NCBI GenBank assembly: GCA_017535315.1 | Contig: JAFXUD010000019.1 | Location: 1-49,441 of the forward strand | From: Victivallales bacterium | GTDB lineage: Bacteria > Verrucomicrobiota > Lentisphaeria > Oligosphaerales > Oligosphaeraceae | Direction of reading: 5' to 3' | Length of the DNA: 49,441 nt | In this document: positions 7,222-15,519 of the stretch, piece after piece | How the letters are laid out: every line of letters begins with the position of its first letter | Numbering within the stretch: position 1 is the first letter of the stretch | Notes under the pieces: model-generated | What the model was told of the DNA's origin: nothing | Database searches by the model: none | The model's input: only the letters and a program-made list of their open reading frames with translations | Made by a program: the position numbers and the translations under genes

Positions 7222-8433
7222 ATGAAAAGACTGTTTTATTTTTTGATGCTAGGAACTGCGTTGGCAGCCATCGCCCAGACAGAGCACATCGTTGTGGCTA
7301 AGCGTGCAAAGGGAAATCCGACGGTTGGCGTCGTTGAGTATATTGGCGAGAAGGAGGATAAGCGTGCTTTTGAGAATCTTTTCTGGCGTTGCGGCTGGCT
7401 GGATGTGCTCACGGGGGCCGATGTTAAGGGCGCGGATGTCCAGGTGACCGTGCAGGTTATGCCAGCAGGAGGGCTGTTTGCCTCTGTCAAGGCGGGAAAT
7501 CAGAGTTTCACCTGTGACCGTCGTAGTTCGCCTAAGGAGACTGCTGCCCTGGACACGGTGGATGACATCCTTCACAAGCTCTTTGGCGTCAAGGCACTCT
7601 GCACGCAAAAGATCTACTATGTGGTTACGGGGCAGGACAACATGAAGGAAATTTTTGCTTGCTACATTGACGGCAGCGGGCAGGAGCGCATCACTTTCAA
7701 CAACGCCATCAGCACCGAACCGAGCTGGGGACATAAGAACGCCATGGTCTATACTGTGGCGCAGAACAACTCCCTTGCGATTATCCTTGCGGACATGGGG
7801 CGCAGCTGCCAGAAGGTGGTTTCGTGCTCGCCAGGCCTCAACTCCAGCGCTGGCCTCTCCCACGATGGGACGCTGTTGGCTTTGCCGCTAAGTGCGCAGA
7901 ACCAAGTTGATCTCTATGTCATTGACCTCCGCACAAAGACGAAAGAGCACGAGGGGCAGCGCATCCGCGTAACCAACGACAAGAACGTTGAATCCTCTCC
8001 CTGCTGGTCGCCCGACAACTCCGCCATTTGCTATGTCTCCGACAAACTGGGTACGCCGCAGCTCTATTTGCGGGAGCTGCGTGAAGGCGGAAAGGAGAGG
8101 CGGCTTTCCGTGGGGAACAACGAGTGCGTCTCCCCAGACTGGTCGAATGTCAGCAACAAACTCTGCTACTCGATGAAGGACAATAGCGGGCAGCGTGTCA
8201 TCTGCGTGATGGACATGTCTGGCAAGGACAGTGAAATCAAGGTCGTTACCAAGGGCGCAGGCAACTGGGAGGCTCCCTGCTGGGGACCTGATGGGCGGCA
8301 CCTCGTCTGCACACGCGGAGATGCTTCGGAGAAGACGCGCGACCTCTACATCGTCGATAGCTGGACCAATGTGGCGCGCCCCATTTCCAAGGGTGCGAAA
8401 CTCTCGCTTCCCGCCTGGCGGCCCGCCTATTGA
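7222..8433 (+). CDS. TolB-like periplasmic beta-propeller protein
   Basis: 403 residues with a signal peptide (about 1-18) and no lipobox. The first 125 residues form a TolB-N-like alpha/beta domain. From about 135 on there are WD40-like TolB propeller blades with the repeated pattern ..S.E PSWG, SSPCWSPDNSAICYVSD, SPDWSNVSNKLCYS and EAPCWGPDGRHLVCT. TolB proteins are soluble periplasmic partners of Pal and of the TolQRA motor in outer-membrane constriction. Here the gene is apart from the ExbB/ExbD/TonB genes near 42-45 kb. ATG 7222 has a long purine-rich leader (GAAGAGAGAAAAGAG). Confidence 0.85.
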   Translation: MKRLFYFLMLGTALAAIAQTEHIVVAKRAKGNPTVGVVEYIGEKEDKRAFENLFWRCGWLDVLTGADVKGADVQVTVQVMPAGGLFASVKAGNQSFTCDRRSSPKETAALDTVDDILHKLFGVKALCTQKIYYVVTGQDNMKEIFACYIDGSGQERITFNNAISTEPSWGHKNAMVYTVAQNNSLAIILADMGRSCQKVVSCSPGLNSSAGLSHDGTLLALPLSAQNQVDLYVIDLRTKTKEHEGQRIRVTNDKNVESSPCWSPDNSAICYVSDKLGTPQLYLRELREGGKERRLSVGNNECVSPDWSNVSNKLCYSMKDNSGQRVICVMDMSGKDSEIKVVTKGAGNWEAPCWGPDGRHLVCTRGDASEKTRDLYIVDSWTNVARPISKGAKLSLPAWRPAY

Positions 8434-8451
8434 GATACGGAGATTACAGCT

Positions 8452-10437
8452 ATGCTCACGGGAAAACTCTCTTGCAACGGACGCGACATCGAGCTTCATT
8501 CCGTCAACACGCTGATTGTGGGTGCTGGTGCGGCGGGGCTGAAATGCGCCGAGATGCTGGCTGCATACGGTGTCAAGGACGTTGCCATCGTTGTCGATAG
8601 CCTGGGTGCTGGCACTTCCAACAACTCTGGCTCCGACAAGCAGACCTACTACAAGATGGGCATCTTCGGCGACGAGCCAGACAGCCCGATGGAGTTCGCC
8701 CGCAGCCTCTACCAGGGCGGCATGATGCACGGTGATTTGGCATACGTGGAGGCGCTTGGCTCCGCACCTGCCTTTTTCGATTTGTGCCGTATCGGCGTTC
8801 CTTTCCCGTTCAACAGTTACGGCGCATACGTCGGCTACAAGACCGACCATGACCCACGCCAACGCGCCACCTCTGCAGGACCAAAAACCTCACAGTTCAT
8901 GTACAAGTGCCTTCTCGCGCAGGTGCGCCAGGCGGGCATTGAGATTTTTGACAAACACGAGGTGATTCGCCTGCTGGTGGATGGCGGAAGAGTGCGGGGG
9001 GCGATTTGCCTGAACCGCGACAAGGCTTTTTTTGATGATTACGGTATCACGGTCTTTAATGCGACCAATGTGGTGCTGGCGACGGGCGGCCCTGGCGAAC
9101 TCTACCGCGACAGTGTCTGGCCCTGCGGACAAATCGGCTCCCATGGCCTTGCCTTCGAGGCAGGCGTCGCAGGTAACAACCTGACGGAACTACAGTTCGG
9201 TCTGGCTTCGACGGGCTTCCGCTGGAACCTCTCTGGCACCTATCAGCAGGTAATACCCGACTATTTCAGTGTTGACGCGAACGGCAACAAGCGCTTTTTC
9301 CTTCAGGACTACTATCCCGACATGCCGACGATGGCGCTCAACATCTTTCTGAAGGGCTACCAGTGGCCCTTCCATGCGGCACGCCTTCAGAACGGCGGCT
9401 CCTCTCTTGTTGATATCGCTGTTTACCGCGAGGTGGCAGCAGGTCGAACCGTTTATATGGACTTCGGTCACAACCCGACGCCCGCACCTGGCTGGCGCGA
9501 GTTTTCGCTGGACGAACTGCCTGACGAGGCCCGCATCTACCTGGAGCGCTCTGGCGCGACGCAGGCGACGCCGTTCGAGAGGCTTCAACATACGAATCCC
9601 GCCAGTATCGACCTCTACTTGGAGCATGGTATCGACCTGCGCAAGCCGCTGGCGGTGAATGTCTGCGCACAGCACTGCAATGGAGGGCTTACGGGCGACT
9701 TGTGGTGGGAAAGCAGAGTGAAGCACCTTTTCGTCATTGGTGAGCTTTGCGGCACTCATGGGGTGCGTCCAGGCGGAAGCGCCTTGAATAGCGGACAGGT
9801 CGGCGCAACACGTGCCGCGCAGCGTATCGCCCATGTCTATGCGGAGCCGCCGATGGAGAACACTGCTTTTTCCAAGAACTTTGCCTCGCAGGTCGAAGCG
9901 CAATGGCGTGAACTGAATGGCTATATGACGCACGGAAAGCTGGTACCTGCCGATGTGCGGCGCGAGATTCAGGCGCGCATGAGCGAACAAGGCGCTTTTT
10001 TGCGCTCACTGGAGGGCGCAAAGAAGGCGCTTGCCGAGGCGAAAGAGTTGTATAGGCGTATCCTTTCCGAGGGCTTCGACTGCTCTGCCTCCCCGCGTCT
10101 GCTTCAACAGGCGATGGAGAACCGCTGGTTGGCGCTGACAAGCGTGGCGTTTTTGCAGGCGATTGTCTCGTATATCGAGCAGGGTGGCGGAAGCCGTGGC
10201 GCCTACATGGTGCTGGATGAGCAAGGCAGCTTGGATGTGGTTGCGGCAGGGAAACATTGTTTGCGCCACCGTCCCGAGAATATTGAGAAACGCAAGGAGA
10301 TATTGGAATTGTGTCTCAAGACAGGCTCCGACTGTGATTTTGAGGCGAAGTCCATTCCAGTTCGTCCGTTGCCGAACGATGACAGCTGGTTCGAGACCAC
10401 TTGGGCTGATTTCGAGAAGGGGAAGATTTTCTATTAG
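8452..10437 (+). CDS. FAD-dependent oxidoreductase of the fumarate reductase / succinate dehydrogenase flavoprotein family
   Basis: 661 residues. The FAD-binding Rossmann motif GAGAAG is at 24-29 (LIVGAGAAGL). ATGGPGELYRDSVWP, a family signature after the capping domain, is followed by FAD-contact motif HGVRPGGSALNSGQVG and a helical C-terminal domain (about 520-640) that resembles the SdhA/FrdA/NadB tail. No iron-sulfur or membrane-anchor subunit is adjacent, so it is probably a soluble oxidoreductase for an unknown 2-enoate or dicarboxylate-like substrate, not a respiratory complex. It starts 18 bases after the TolB-like stop with GGAG upstream and is followed 5 bases later by a membrane protein gene. 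Confidence 0.85.
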   Translation: MLTGKLSCNGRDIELHSVNTLIVGAGAAGLKCAEMLAAYGVKDVAIVVDSLGAGTSNNSGSDKQTYYKMGIFGDEPDSPMEFARSLYQGGMMHGDLAYVEALGSAPAFFDLCRIGVPFPFNSYGAYVGYKTDHDPRQRATSAGPKTSQFMYKCLLAQVRQAGIEIFDKHEVIRLLVDGGRVRGAICLNRDKAFFDDYGITVFNATNVVLATGGPGELYRDSVWPCGQIGSHGLAFEAGVAGNNLTELQFGLASTGFRWNLSGTYQQVIPDYFSVDANGNKRFFLQDYYPDMPTMALNIFLKGYQWPFHAARLQNGGSSLVDIAVYREVAAGRTVYMDFGHNPTPAPGWREFSLDELPDEARIYLERSGATQATPFERLQHTNPASIDLYLEHGIDLRKPLAVNVCAQHCNGGLTGDLWWESRVKHLFVIGELCGTHGVRPGGSALNSGQVGATRAAQRIAHVYAEPPMENTAFSKNFASQVEAQWRELNGYMTHGKLVPADVRREIQARMSEQGAFLRSLEGAKKALAEAKELYRRILSEGFDCSASPRLLQQAMENRWLALTSVAFLQAIVSYIEQGGGSRGAYMVLDEQGSLDVVAAGKHCLRHRPENIEKRKEILELCLKTGSDCDFEAKSIPVRPLPNDDSWFETTWADFEKGKIFY

Positions 10438-10442
10438 GATAC

Positions 10443-11012
10443 ATGACTGAAAAAGCGCACACTAGAATCACAATTGTCCTGCTGTCAGTCACCCTGCTGG
10501 CAGGCACCTTTTTGTCCTTGTGCTTGACAGGCCTTGCGGCGAAGTATCTCACGCCTGCGTTGGTGATTGCTTTGCCGATGGCGACGCTGGCGGTGCTGGC
10601 GCTTTCGTCGTTGTGCGTATGGGGATTGCTGTTCACGATACCGATGTATTATATGATGCGTGCGGCCCTGCGGGGGGCTCCGCTGTGGCGTGTGTGCTTG
10701 CCCATGCTTTTCATGCAGGCGCTGATGACTACGCTGAACCATGCCCTGTCGGGCATGGTTGGCTGGCGTGCTGGAGCGTGGTGTGCTCTCTATGAGCTGC
10801 TGTTGCTCGCTGCATCGCTGTTGCTGATTGGCCCTTACCGTGTGAAGAATGGCTTTGGAGCCTGCTTTCACGAGCTGAAGGCCCAGCTTGATGCCATGAA
10901 GGCACAGGATGCGGAAGACCAAGGGACGGGGGGCAAGCCCCCCGCGCCCCCCGATGCACCTGCACCCACCGATGCACCCGCTCCCGCCTCTCAAGAAGCC
11001 ACACTGAAATAA
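10443..11012 (+). CDS. Hypothetical four-helix membrane protein with a repeat-derived proline-rich tail
   Basis: 189 residues, family not recognised. Hydrophobic segments lie at about 10-35, 37-70, 78-100 and 110-130, followed by a short cytoplasmic helix (AQLDAMKAQ) and a Pro/Ala tail. The tail (residues about 160-185, containing GKPPAPPDAPAPTDAPAP) is encoded by a copy of the GC-rich dispersed repeat also seen at 7044 and 26571. It therefore seems to have been added or extended by repeat insertion. The gene starts 5 bases after the flavoprotein stop, suggesting co-expression. Confidence 0.65.
   Translation: MTEKAHTRITIVLLSVTLLAGTFLSLCLTGLAAKYLTPALVIALPMATLAVLALSSLCVWGLLFTIPMYYMMRAALRGAPLWRVCLPMLFMQALMTTLNHALSGMVGWRAGAWCALYELLLLAASLLLIGPYRVKNGFGACFHELKAQLDAMKAQDAEDQGTGGKPPAPPDAPAPTDAPAPASQEATLK
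10923..10953. repeat. GC-rich dispersed repeat, copy 2 (inside a coding sequence)
   Basis: GGACGGGGGGCAAG followed by CCCCCCGCGCCCCCC matches the left half of the copy at 7050 almost base for base. It lies in frame within the 3' end of the membrane protein gene. Confidence 0.75.
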
Positions 11013-11040
11013 CAACCTCCCCAGAAAAAATAAAAAATAC

Positions 11041-11250
11041 CCCTTCTTTGCGCCGCGCAGCGGCGCAAAGAAGCACTTGGGATAGAGGAGGGGCCTGGGG
11101 AGGGGGGAAGGGCCAAGGCCCTTCCCCCCTCCCCAGAAAGAAAAAGAACTCCCCCTTCTTTGCGCCGCTGAAGCGGCGCAAAGAAGCACTTGGGATAGAG
11201 GAGGGGCCTGGGGAGGGGGAAGGGCCAAGGCCCTTCCCCCTCCCCAGAAA
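11041..11250. repeat. Two tandem double-hairpin repeats (112-bp period) before moxR
   Basis: Two nearly identical units, 11041-11138 and 11153-11250. Each has a first hairpin TTCTTTGCGCCGC...GGCGCAAAGAA, the linker GCACTTGGGATAGAGGAGG, and a second very strong hairpin whose arms begin CTGGGGAGGGGG. A stray CTCCCCAGAAA at 11018 looks like the end of a third, older unit. There is no T-run right after the stems, so a terminator is uncertain. The second unit ends 25 bases before the MoxR start. Confidence 0.85.
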
Positions 11251-11275
11251 TAAACAAAAGAAAAAAGGAGGCATG

Positions 11276-12271
11276 ATGCCAGCTGAGGAAATCATAGCGA
11301 CATTAAAAGCGGAGATAGCGGAGACGCTGATTGGTCAGGAGAGCGTGGTTGATGCCATGTTGATAGGGCTGTTGACGGGCGGGCATATTTTGCTGGAGGG
11401 TCTGCCTGGGTTAGCCAAGACATTGGCGGTCAGGACGTTGGCCAATGCGGTTGGCGGCAGTTTTTCGCGCATCCAGTTCACGCCTGATCTGCTTCCATCG
11501 GACATTGTTGGTGCCACCGTTTATCTGCCTGAAGAGCAGCGTTTTGAGACACGTCTTGGACCGATTTCAGCCAATCTTGTTTTGGCTGACGAAGTCAACC
11601 GTGCGCCTGCGAAGGTGCAGAGTGCCTTGTTAGAGGCGATGCAGGAGGGGCAGGTTACGATAGGCGGCAGGTGTTTTCCGTTGCCGCAGCCTTTCATGGT
11701 GATTGCGACTGAGAATCCCATCGAGCACACGGGCACCTATCCGTTGCCAGAGGCGCAGAAGGACCGTTTCATGCTTCAGGTGCGACTGCAATACCCTGAG
11801 CGTGATGAAGAGGCGTTGCTTCTGGAGCGGTTTGGCATGACGGCGGGTGTGGCAAAGCGTCCGCCTGTTGTGACGCTCCCGCAATTGCTGGAGGCGCGTG
11901 CCGAGTTGGATGCCGTCCATATCGAGGAGTGCCTGAAGGTGTATTTGCTGGACATTGTCATTGCCACGCGTCCAGGCGAGTTGGAGAAGCTGTCGGATGC
12001 GCAGCAGGGCAGGGAGACGCAAAAGGCCTTGGCTGAACTTGTGCCGATGATTGAGACGGGCGCCTCACCGCGTGCTTCGCTGGCTCTGCTGATGGCATCG
12101 AAGGCAATGGCGCTGGTACGGGGACGTCGTTTTGTGTTGCCAGATGATGTTAAGGCGGCTGCGCGTCTGGCGCTTCCCCATCGTATGCAGCTTTCCTTTG
12201 AGGCGGAGGCGCAGAAACTTACCGCCAATGATTTGTTGGAGAAACTACTACAGAATCTCATTTCAAAATAG
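11276..12271 (+). CDS. MoxR-family AAA+ ATPase
   Basis: 331 residues. Walker A is GLPGLAKT (42-49), and Walker B with the MoxR-typical extension is LVLADEVNRA (101-110). These are followed by the sensor 1 stretch VIATENPIEHTGTYPLPEAQ and a helical lid. MoxR proteins act as chaperone-like ATPases that mature metal- or cofactor-containing partners, usually beside a DUF58 or VWA protein. None is present here, and the next gene is a GH2 enzyme. Two adjacent ATGs exist (11273 and 11276). GGAG at 11267-11270 leaves 5 bases to the second and only 2 to the first, so 11276 is preferred. The frame stays open further upstream through the tandem repeats, but that part is not protein-like. Confidence 0.92.
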   Translation: MPAEEIIATLKAEIAETLIGQESVVDAMLIGLLTGGHILLEGLPGLAKTLAVRTLANAVGGSFSRIQFTPDLLPSDIVGATVYLPEEQRFETRLGPISANLVLADEVNRAPAKVQSALLEAMQEGQVTIGGRCFPLPQPFMVIATENPIEHTGTYPLPEAQKDRFMLQVRLQYPERDEEALLLERFGMTAGVAKRPPVVTLPQLLEARAELDAVHIEECLKVYLLDIVIATRPGELEKLSDAQQGRETQKALAELVPMIETGASPRASLALLMASKAMALVRGRRFVLPDDVKAAARLALPHRMQLSFEAEAQKLTANDLLEKLLQNLISK

Positions 12272-12280
12272 GAGCGATTG

Positions 12281-14668
12281 ATGTACATTTACAGTAATGT
12301 GGCGGCAAGGCAGGTGGTTATCGAGAATCCTGCGGAGTTGGATGGAATCTGCATCAAGGATGCGGCGGGACAGGCGGTAGAATGCCCCCTGCTGAAGAGC
12401 ATCAGACGCGACGACGGGGTTTTCGTGTATGCGCTTGATGCATCCAACCTTGCCTTCTGGTCGCCAGACAGCCCGACCTTGTACTGGCTTGAGGCTGGCG
12501 GAGAGAAGGTCCGCTTTGGCTACTGCGCGATGCGCACCTTCCAGAACAAGGAGATATTGCTGAACGAAAAGCCTGTTTTTCTGCGTGGCTACATCCGTGG
12601 CATTGTCGCGCACGACCACCCGAACATGACGGGCGGGACGCTTTACGACGCAGCGGTCAAGAACATCCGCCAGGCAAAGAAGTTTGGCTTCAACCTCGTC
12701 CGCTTCCACAGCACCATCCCAACGGAGGAGTTTGTCAACGCCGCCGATGAATACGGTATGCTGATTCATCTGGAGATTGGCTTCGCGTATGACTATGATG
12801 CGCAGGGGCACAAGAAGAACCTCTCGATGAACAACACGGCGTGGCGCGAGACGATTCTGCGTTATCGCAACCACCCCTCCATCGCCATCTTCTGCATCGG
12901 CAACGAGATGCACAAGGCAGGGCACTACCCCGAGGTGCGAAAGCTTTACGAAGAGGGCAAGGCCCTTGCCCCAAACAAACTGATCATGGACAACTCGGGC
13001 TGGGGGGAATACGACCGCACCACCGCCGACATCTTCAGCCAGCACGTCGCCTATTTCTTCCCCTACAAGCACCACAGGGAGATGTTCAATGTCGATGACC
13101 CGTGGCGCATGAACGGCTCCGTCTATGACGCGCCGCTGGAGGGTGACACGGAGACGAATGGCTGCCAAGTGCACGCCAGGCGCACCGCCACTCCCGTCAA
13201 GCCATTCCTCTCCCATGAGGCCTGCCACTACATTGACGTACCCGACTACGAGGCGATGGCGCGCAAGTTCGACGAGTTTGCCGCGCGTGTCGGGGAGGAG
13301 TATCTGGAGAAGAATGGCATCAAGCGACCTCGCTATATGAATGACCTGCCTGAGCTGATTCGCCGCAAGGGGCTTCAGGGGCGTATGCAGGACTTCATCG
13401 CTGGCTCGCAGCAGTTCAAGATGATGTGCTACAAGACCTACATCGAGCGTCTGCGTCTGTCTGGCATCCGCGGCTATGAGATGTTGCAGTTCTCCGACTG
13501 CCTGAAGTACGAGAACAAGAACGGCATCGTCGATTTCTTCGATGACGACAAGTACATCAAGCCAGAGTGGATGCTGACCTTCAACTCTGATTTGGCGCTG
13601 CTGGCCGACTTCGACCCCGAGACCTATTATTTCGGCGAGCCTGCGAAGGTGCGCATCGCCGTCTCCAACTTCAAGGCGGAGGGGCTGCGCGGCAACTTGA
13701 CCGTTACGCTGGATGATGAAGTCATTTACACGGGAAAGGACTTCATATTGGCTGGCGGGCTTCAGACGCTGGTGGAACTGGATATCTCCTGCAAGGGTGG
13801 CGATGTTCCTGTCATGCGCAAGCTGAAGGCGGTTTTGGAGGGGGATGAGACCTATGCCAATTCATGGAATCTCTGGTTCTATCCGCATGTTGCGCTGGAA
13901 GCAACTCCCGATTGGACGCTGCAAAACGATGAGTTGGCCCAGTGGCTTAACAAGGGGCCAGATGGGACGATGAATACATTCGTCACTGACTCTTTCGATG
14001 ACGAGGTGTTTGAGCAGTTGGATAAGGGCAAGAACGTTGTGCTCTTCTACGAATACGGCGCGGCGCGCAACAAGTGGCAGATGCCAGGCGCGCTTGAGCG
14101 CTTCAAGCCCTGCATCTGGGACCGCGGCAGCAACCTCGGCGGTGTCATCACGAATCCCGTATTACAGAAGGCCCTTGCCTCCAACCGCTACTTCGACCAG
14201 AACCTGCAGCCGCTTCTGGAGGCTGGCTCCAAGGTCAACCTCGACCACTTCCCGTGCAAGGTGGAGCAGCACGTCTCTGGCATTGACAAGCCCGTCCGCG
14301 ACCGCATGAAGGGGCTAATCCACAAAATCAAGGATTTCATCGACGACGACACGCTCCGCAACTTCTCGCATCTTTTCTCCGTGAAGGTTGGGAAAGGGCT
14401 GCTCATCGTCTGCACCTTCAATATGAAGAATCCGAGCGAGCCAGTCAAGGCCAACCTGCTGGCGGCTCTCTTCAACCATATCGACGCCTTCCAGACGGAG
14501 TGCTCCATCGCTCCTGAAGAACTGAAGAAGTGGCTGGACGAGACCAACGCCAAGGGGTTTGCGCCCGAGGACGTGATGAACCACTTCTGGGAAATCGACA
14601 ACAAGGCCGTCGAGGATACGCTTTTCTGGGAAGAGGTTCGCATCGACCTCTCCAAACTCAGGGAGTGA
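12281..14668 (+). CDS. Cytoplasmic glycoside hydrolase family 2 enzyme
   Basis: 795 residues with no signal peptide. A short immunoglobulin-like N-terminal part is followed by a TIM barrel. LNEKPVFLRGYIRG is the barrel-entry motif; the acid/base glutamate is E209 in FCIGNEM, and the likely nucleophile is E313 in FLSHEACHY. The C-terminal 350 residues are beta-rich with a Rossmann-like end. The N-terminal sugar-binding jelly roll of classic beta-galactosidases and beta-glucuronidases is largely missing. ATG 12281 has GGAG six bases upstream; an in-frame TTG at 12278 is less likely. It follows MoxR by 9 bases. IolB and a sugar kinase downstream suggest an uronate- or cyclitol-containing oligosaccharide as substrate, which is an inference. 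Confidence 0.85.
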   Translation: MYIYSNVAARQVVIENPAELDGICIKDAAGQAVECPLLKSIRRDDGVFVYALDASNLAFWSPDSPTLYWLEAGGEKVRFGYCAMRTFQNKEILLNEKPVFLRGYIRGIVAHDHPNMTGGTLYDAAVKNIRQAKKFGFNLVRFHSTIPTEEFVNAADEYGMLIHLEIGFAYDYDAQGHKKNLSMNNTAWRETILRYRNHPSIAIFCIGNEMHKAGHYPEVRKLYEEGKALAPNKLIMDNSGWGEYDRTTADIFSQHVAYFFPYKHHREMFNVDDPWRMNGSVYDAPLEGDTETNGCQVHARRTATPVKPFLSHEACHYIDVPDYEAMARKFDEFAARVGEEYLEKNGIKRPRYMNDLPELIRRKGLQGRMQDFIAGSQQFKMMCYKTYIERLRLSGIRGYEMLQFSDCLKYENKNGIVDFFDDDKYIKPEWMLTFNSDLALLADFDPETYYFGEPAKVRIAVSNFKAEGLRGNLTVTLDDEVIYTGKDFILAGGLQTLVELDISCKGGDVPVMRKLKAVLEGDETYANSWNLWFYPHVALEATPDWTLQNDELAQWLNKGPDGTMNTFVTDSFDDEVFEQLDKGKNVVLFYEYGAARNKWQMPGALERFKPCIWDRGSNLGGVITNPVLQKALASNRYFDQNLQPLLEAGSKVNLDHFPCKVEQHVSGIDKPVRDRMKGLIHKIKDFIDDDTLRNFSHLFSVKVGKGLLIVCTFNMKNPSEPVKANLLAALFNHIDAFQTECSIAPEELKKWLDETNAKGFAPEDVMNHFWEIDNKAVEDTLFWEEVRIDLSKLRE

Positions 14669-14724
14669 GTTGAGGCTACCAATATCACATACAGATAAAC
14701 AATCCATCAAAGGAGTGAGTTTTT

Positions 14725-15519
14725 ATGAGCAATCTCTTGATTCACCTGAACCCGAAACAAGGCTACAACAATGTGTTTGAACTGGGGCAATATGATATGA
14801 AACTAACCCGTTTCGGCATTGTGCAGTTGAAACAGGGCACGGAATGGTCATCGGACACGGGCGATTTTGAGGCGGCGTTGGTTTTTCTTGGCGGCAAATG
14901 CTCGGTCAAGGGGAAAGGCTTTGAGTTTGCCGAAGTCGGTGGACGCAAAGACGTCTTCAACGGAAAGCCGCATACGGTCTATCTGCCGCGTCGGACCGCC
15001 TACACCGTCAAGGCATTGACCGACATGGATTTTGCGCTGAATGAATCCCCTGCGACACGGGACACGGCCAGGCCGACTGTCATCACCCCTGAAATGACTC
15101 GTACAATCACAATCGGACGCGACAATTTCATGCGCTACGCAACCATCATGCTGGATGAAACGTTCGATTCCGAGCATTTCTACATTGGAGAGGGGCTGAT
15201 TCCCTCTGGCAACTGGTCTGGCTATCCGCCGCACCGCCACGATTTCGACAATCTTCCAGAGGAAATCGACATGGAAGAGACCTATTTCTACCGTTTCGAC
15301 CCGTGCCAGGGCTTCGGCATTCAGAAGGTCTATCAGCCAGATGGCTCCATTGACGAAACCTATACGGTCAAGCAGAACGACACGGTGGCTATTGCAAAAG
15401 GCTATCATCCGCTCTGCGGAGCTCCAGGTTATCAGATGTACTATCTGTGGACCATGGCGGGTGCGGTCAACCGCGGCCTGATTTCCAGCAAAGACCCCGC
15501 GCACGCCTGGGTGAAATGA
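14725..15519 (+). CDS. iolB: 5-deoxy-glucuronate isomerase (IolB)
   Basis: 264 residues, the usual IolB length, a bicupin fold. It converts 5-deoxy-D-glucuronate to 2-deoxy-5-keto-gluconate in myo-inositol breakdown. The metal-binding cupin motif is visible as YPPHRHDFDN, with the downstream glutamate in DMEETYFYRF and a histidine in KGYHPLCG. The next gene is a sugar kinase, overlapping by a few bases, which would suit phosphorylation of the product (the IolC step, though by a different kinase fold). Other iol genes (A, D, G) are not in the window. AAAGGAGTGAG precedes the ATG. Confidence 0.88.
   Translation: MSNLLIHLNPKQGYNNVFELGQYDMKLTRFGIVQLKQGTEWSSDTGDFEAALVFLGGKCSVKGKGFEFAEVGGRKDVFNGKPHTVYLPRRTAYTVKALTDMDFALNESPATRDTARPTVITPEMTRTITIGRDNFMRYATIMLDETFDSEHFYIGEGLIPSGNWSGYPPHRHDFDNLPEEIDMEETYFYRFDPCQGFGIQKVYQPDGSIDETYTVKQNDTVAIAKGYHPLCGAPGYQMYYLWTMAGAVNRGLISSKDPAHAWVK

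Noticed and set aside
11048-11275. Longer N-terminus for MoxR
   Set aside because: The extension is encoded by the tandem hairpin repeats; GGAG before 11276 and the normal MoxR N-terminus fix the start.
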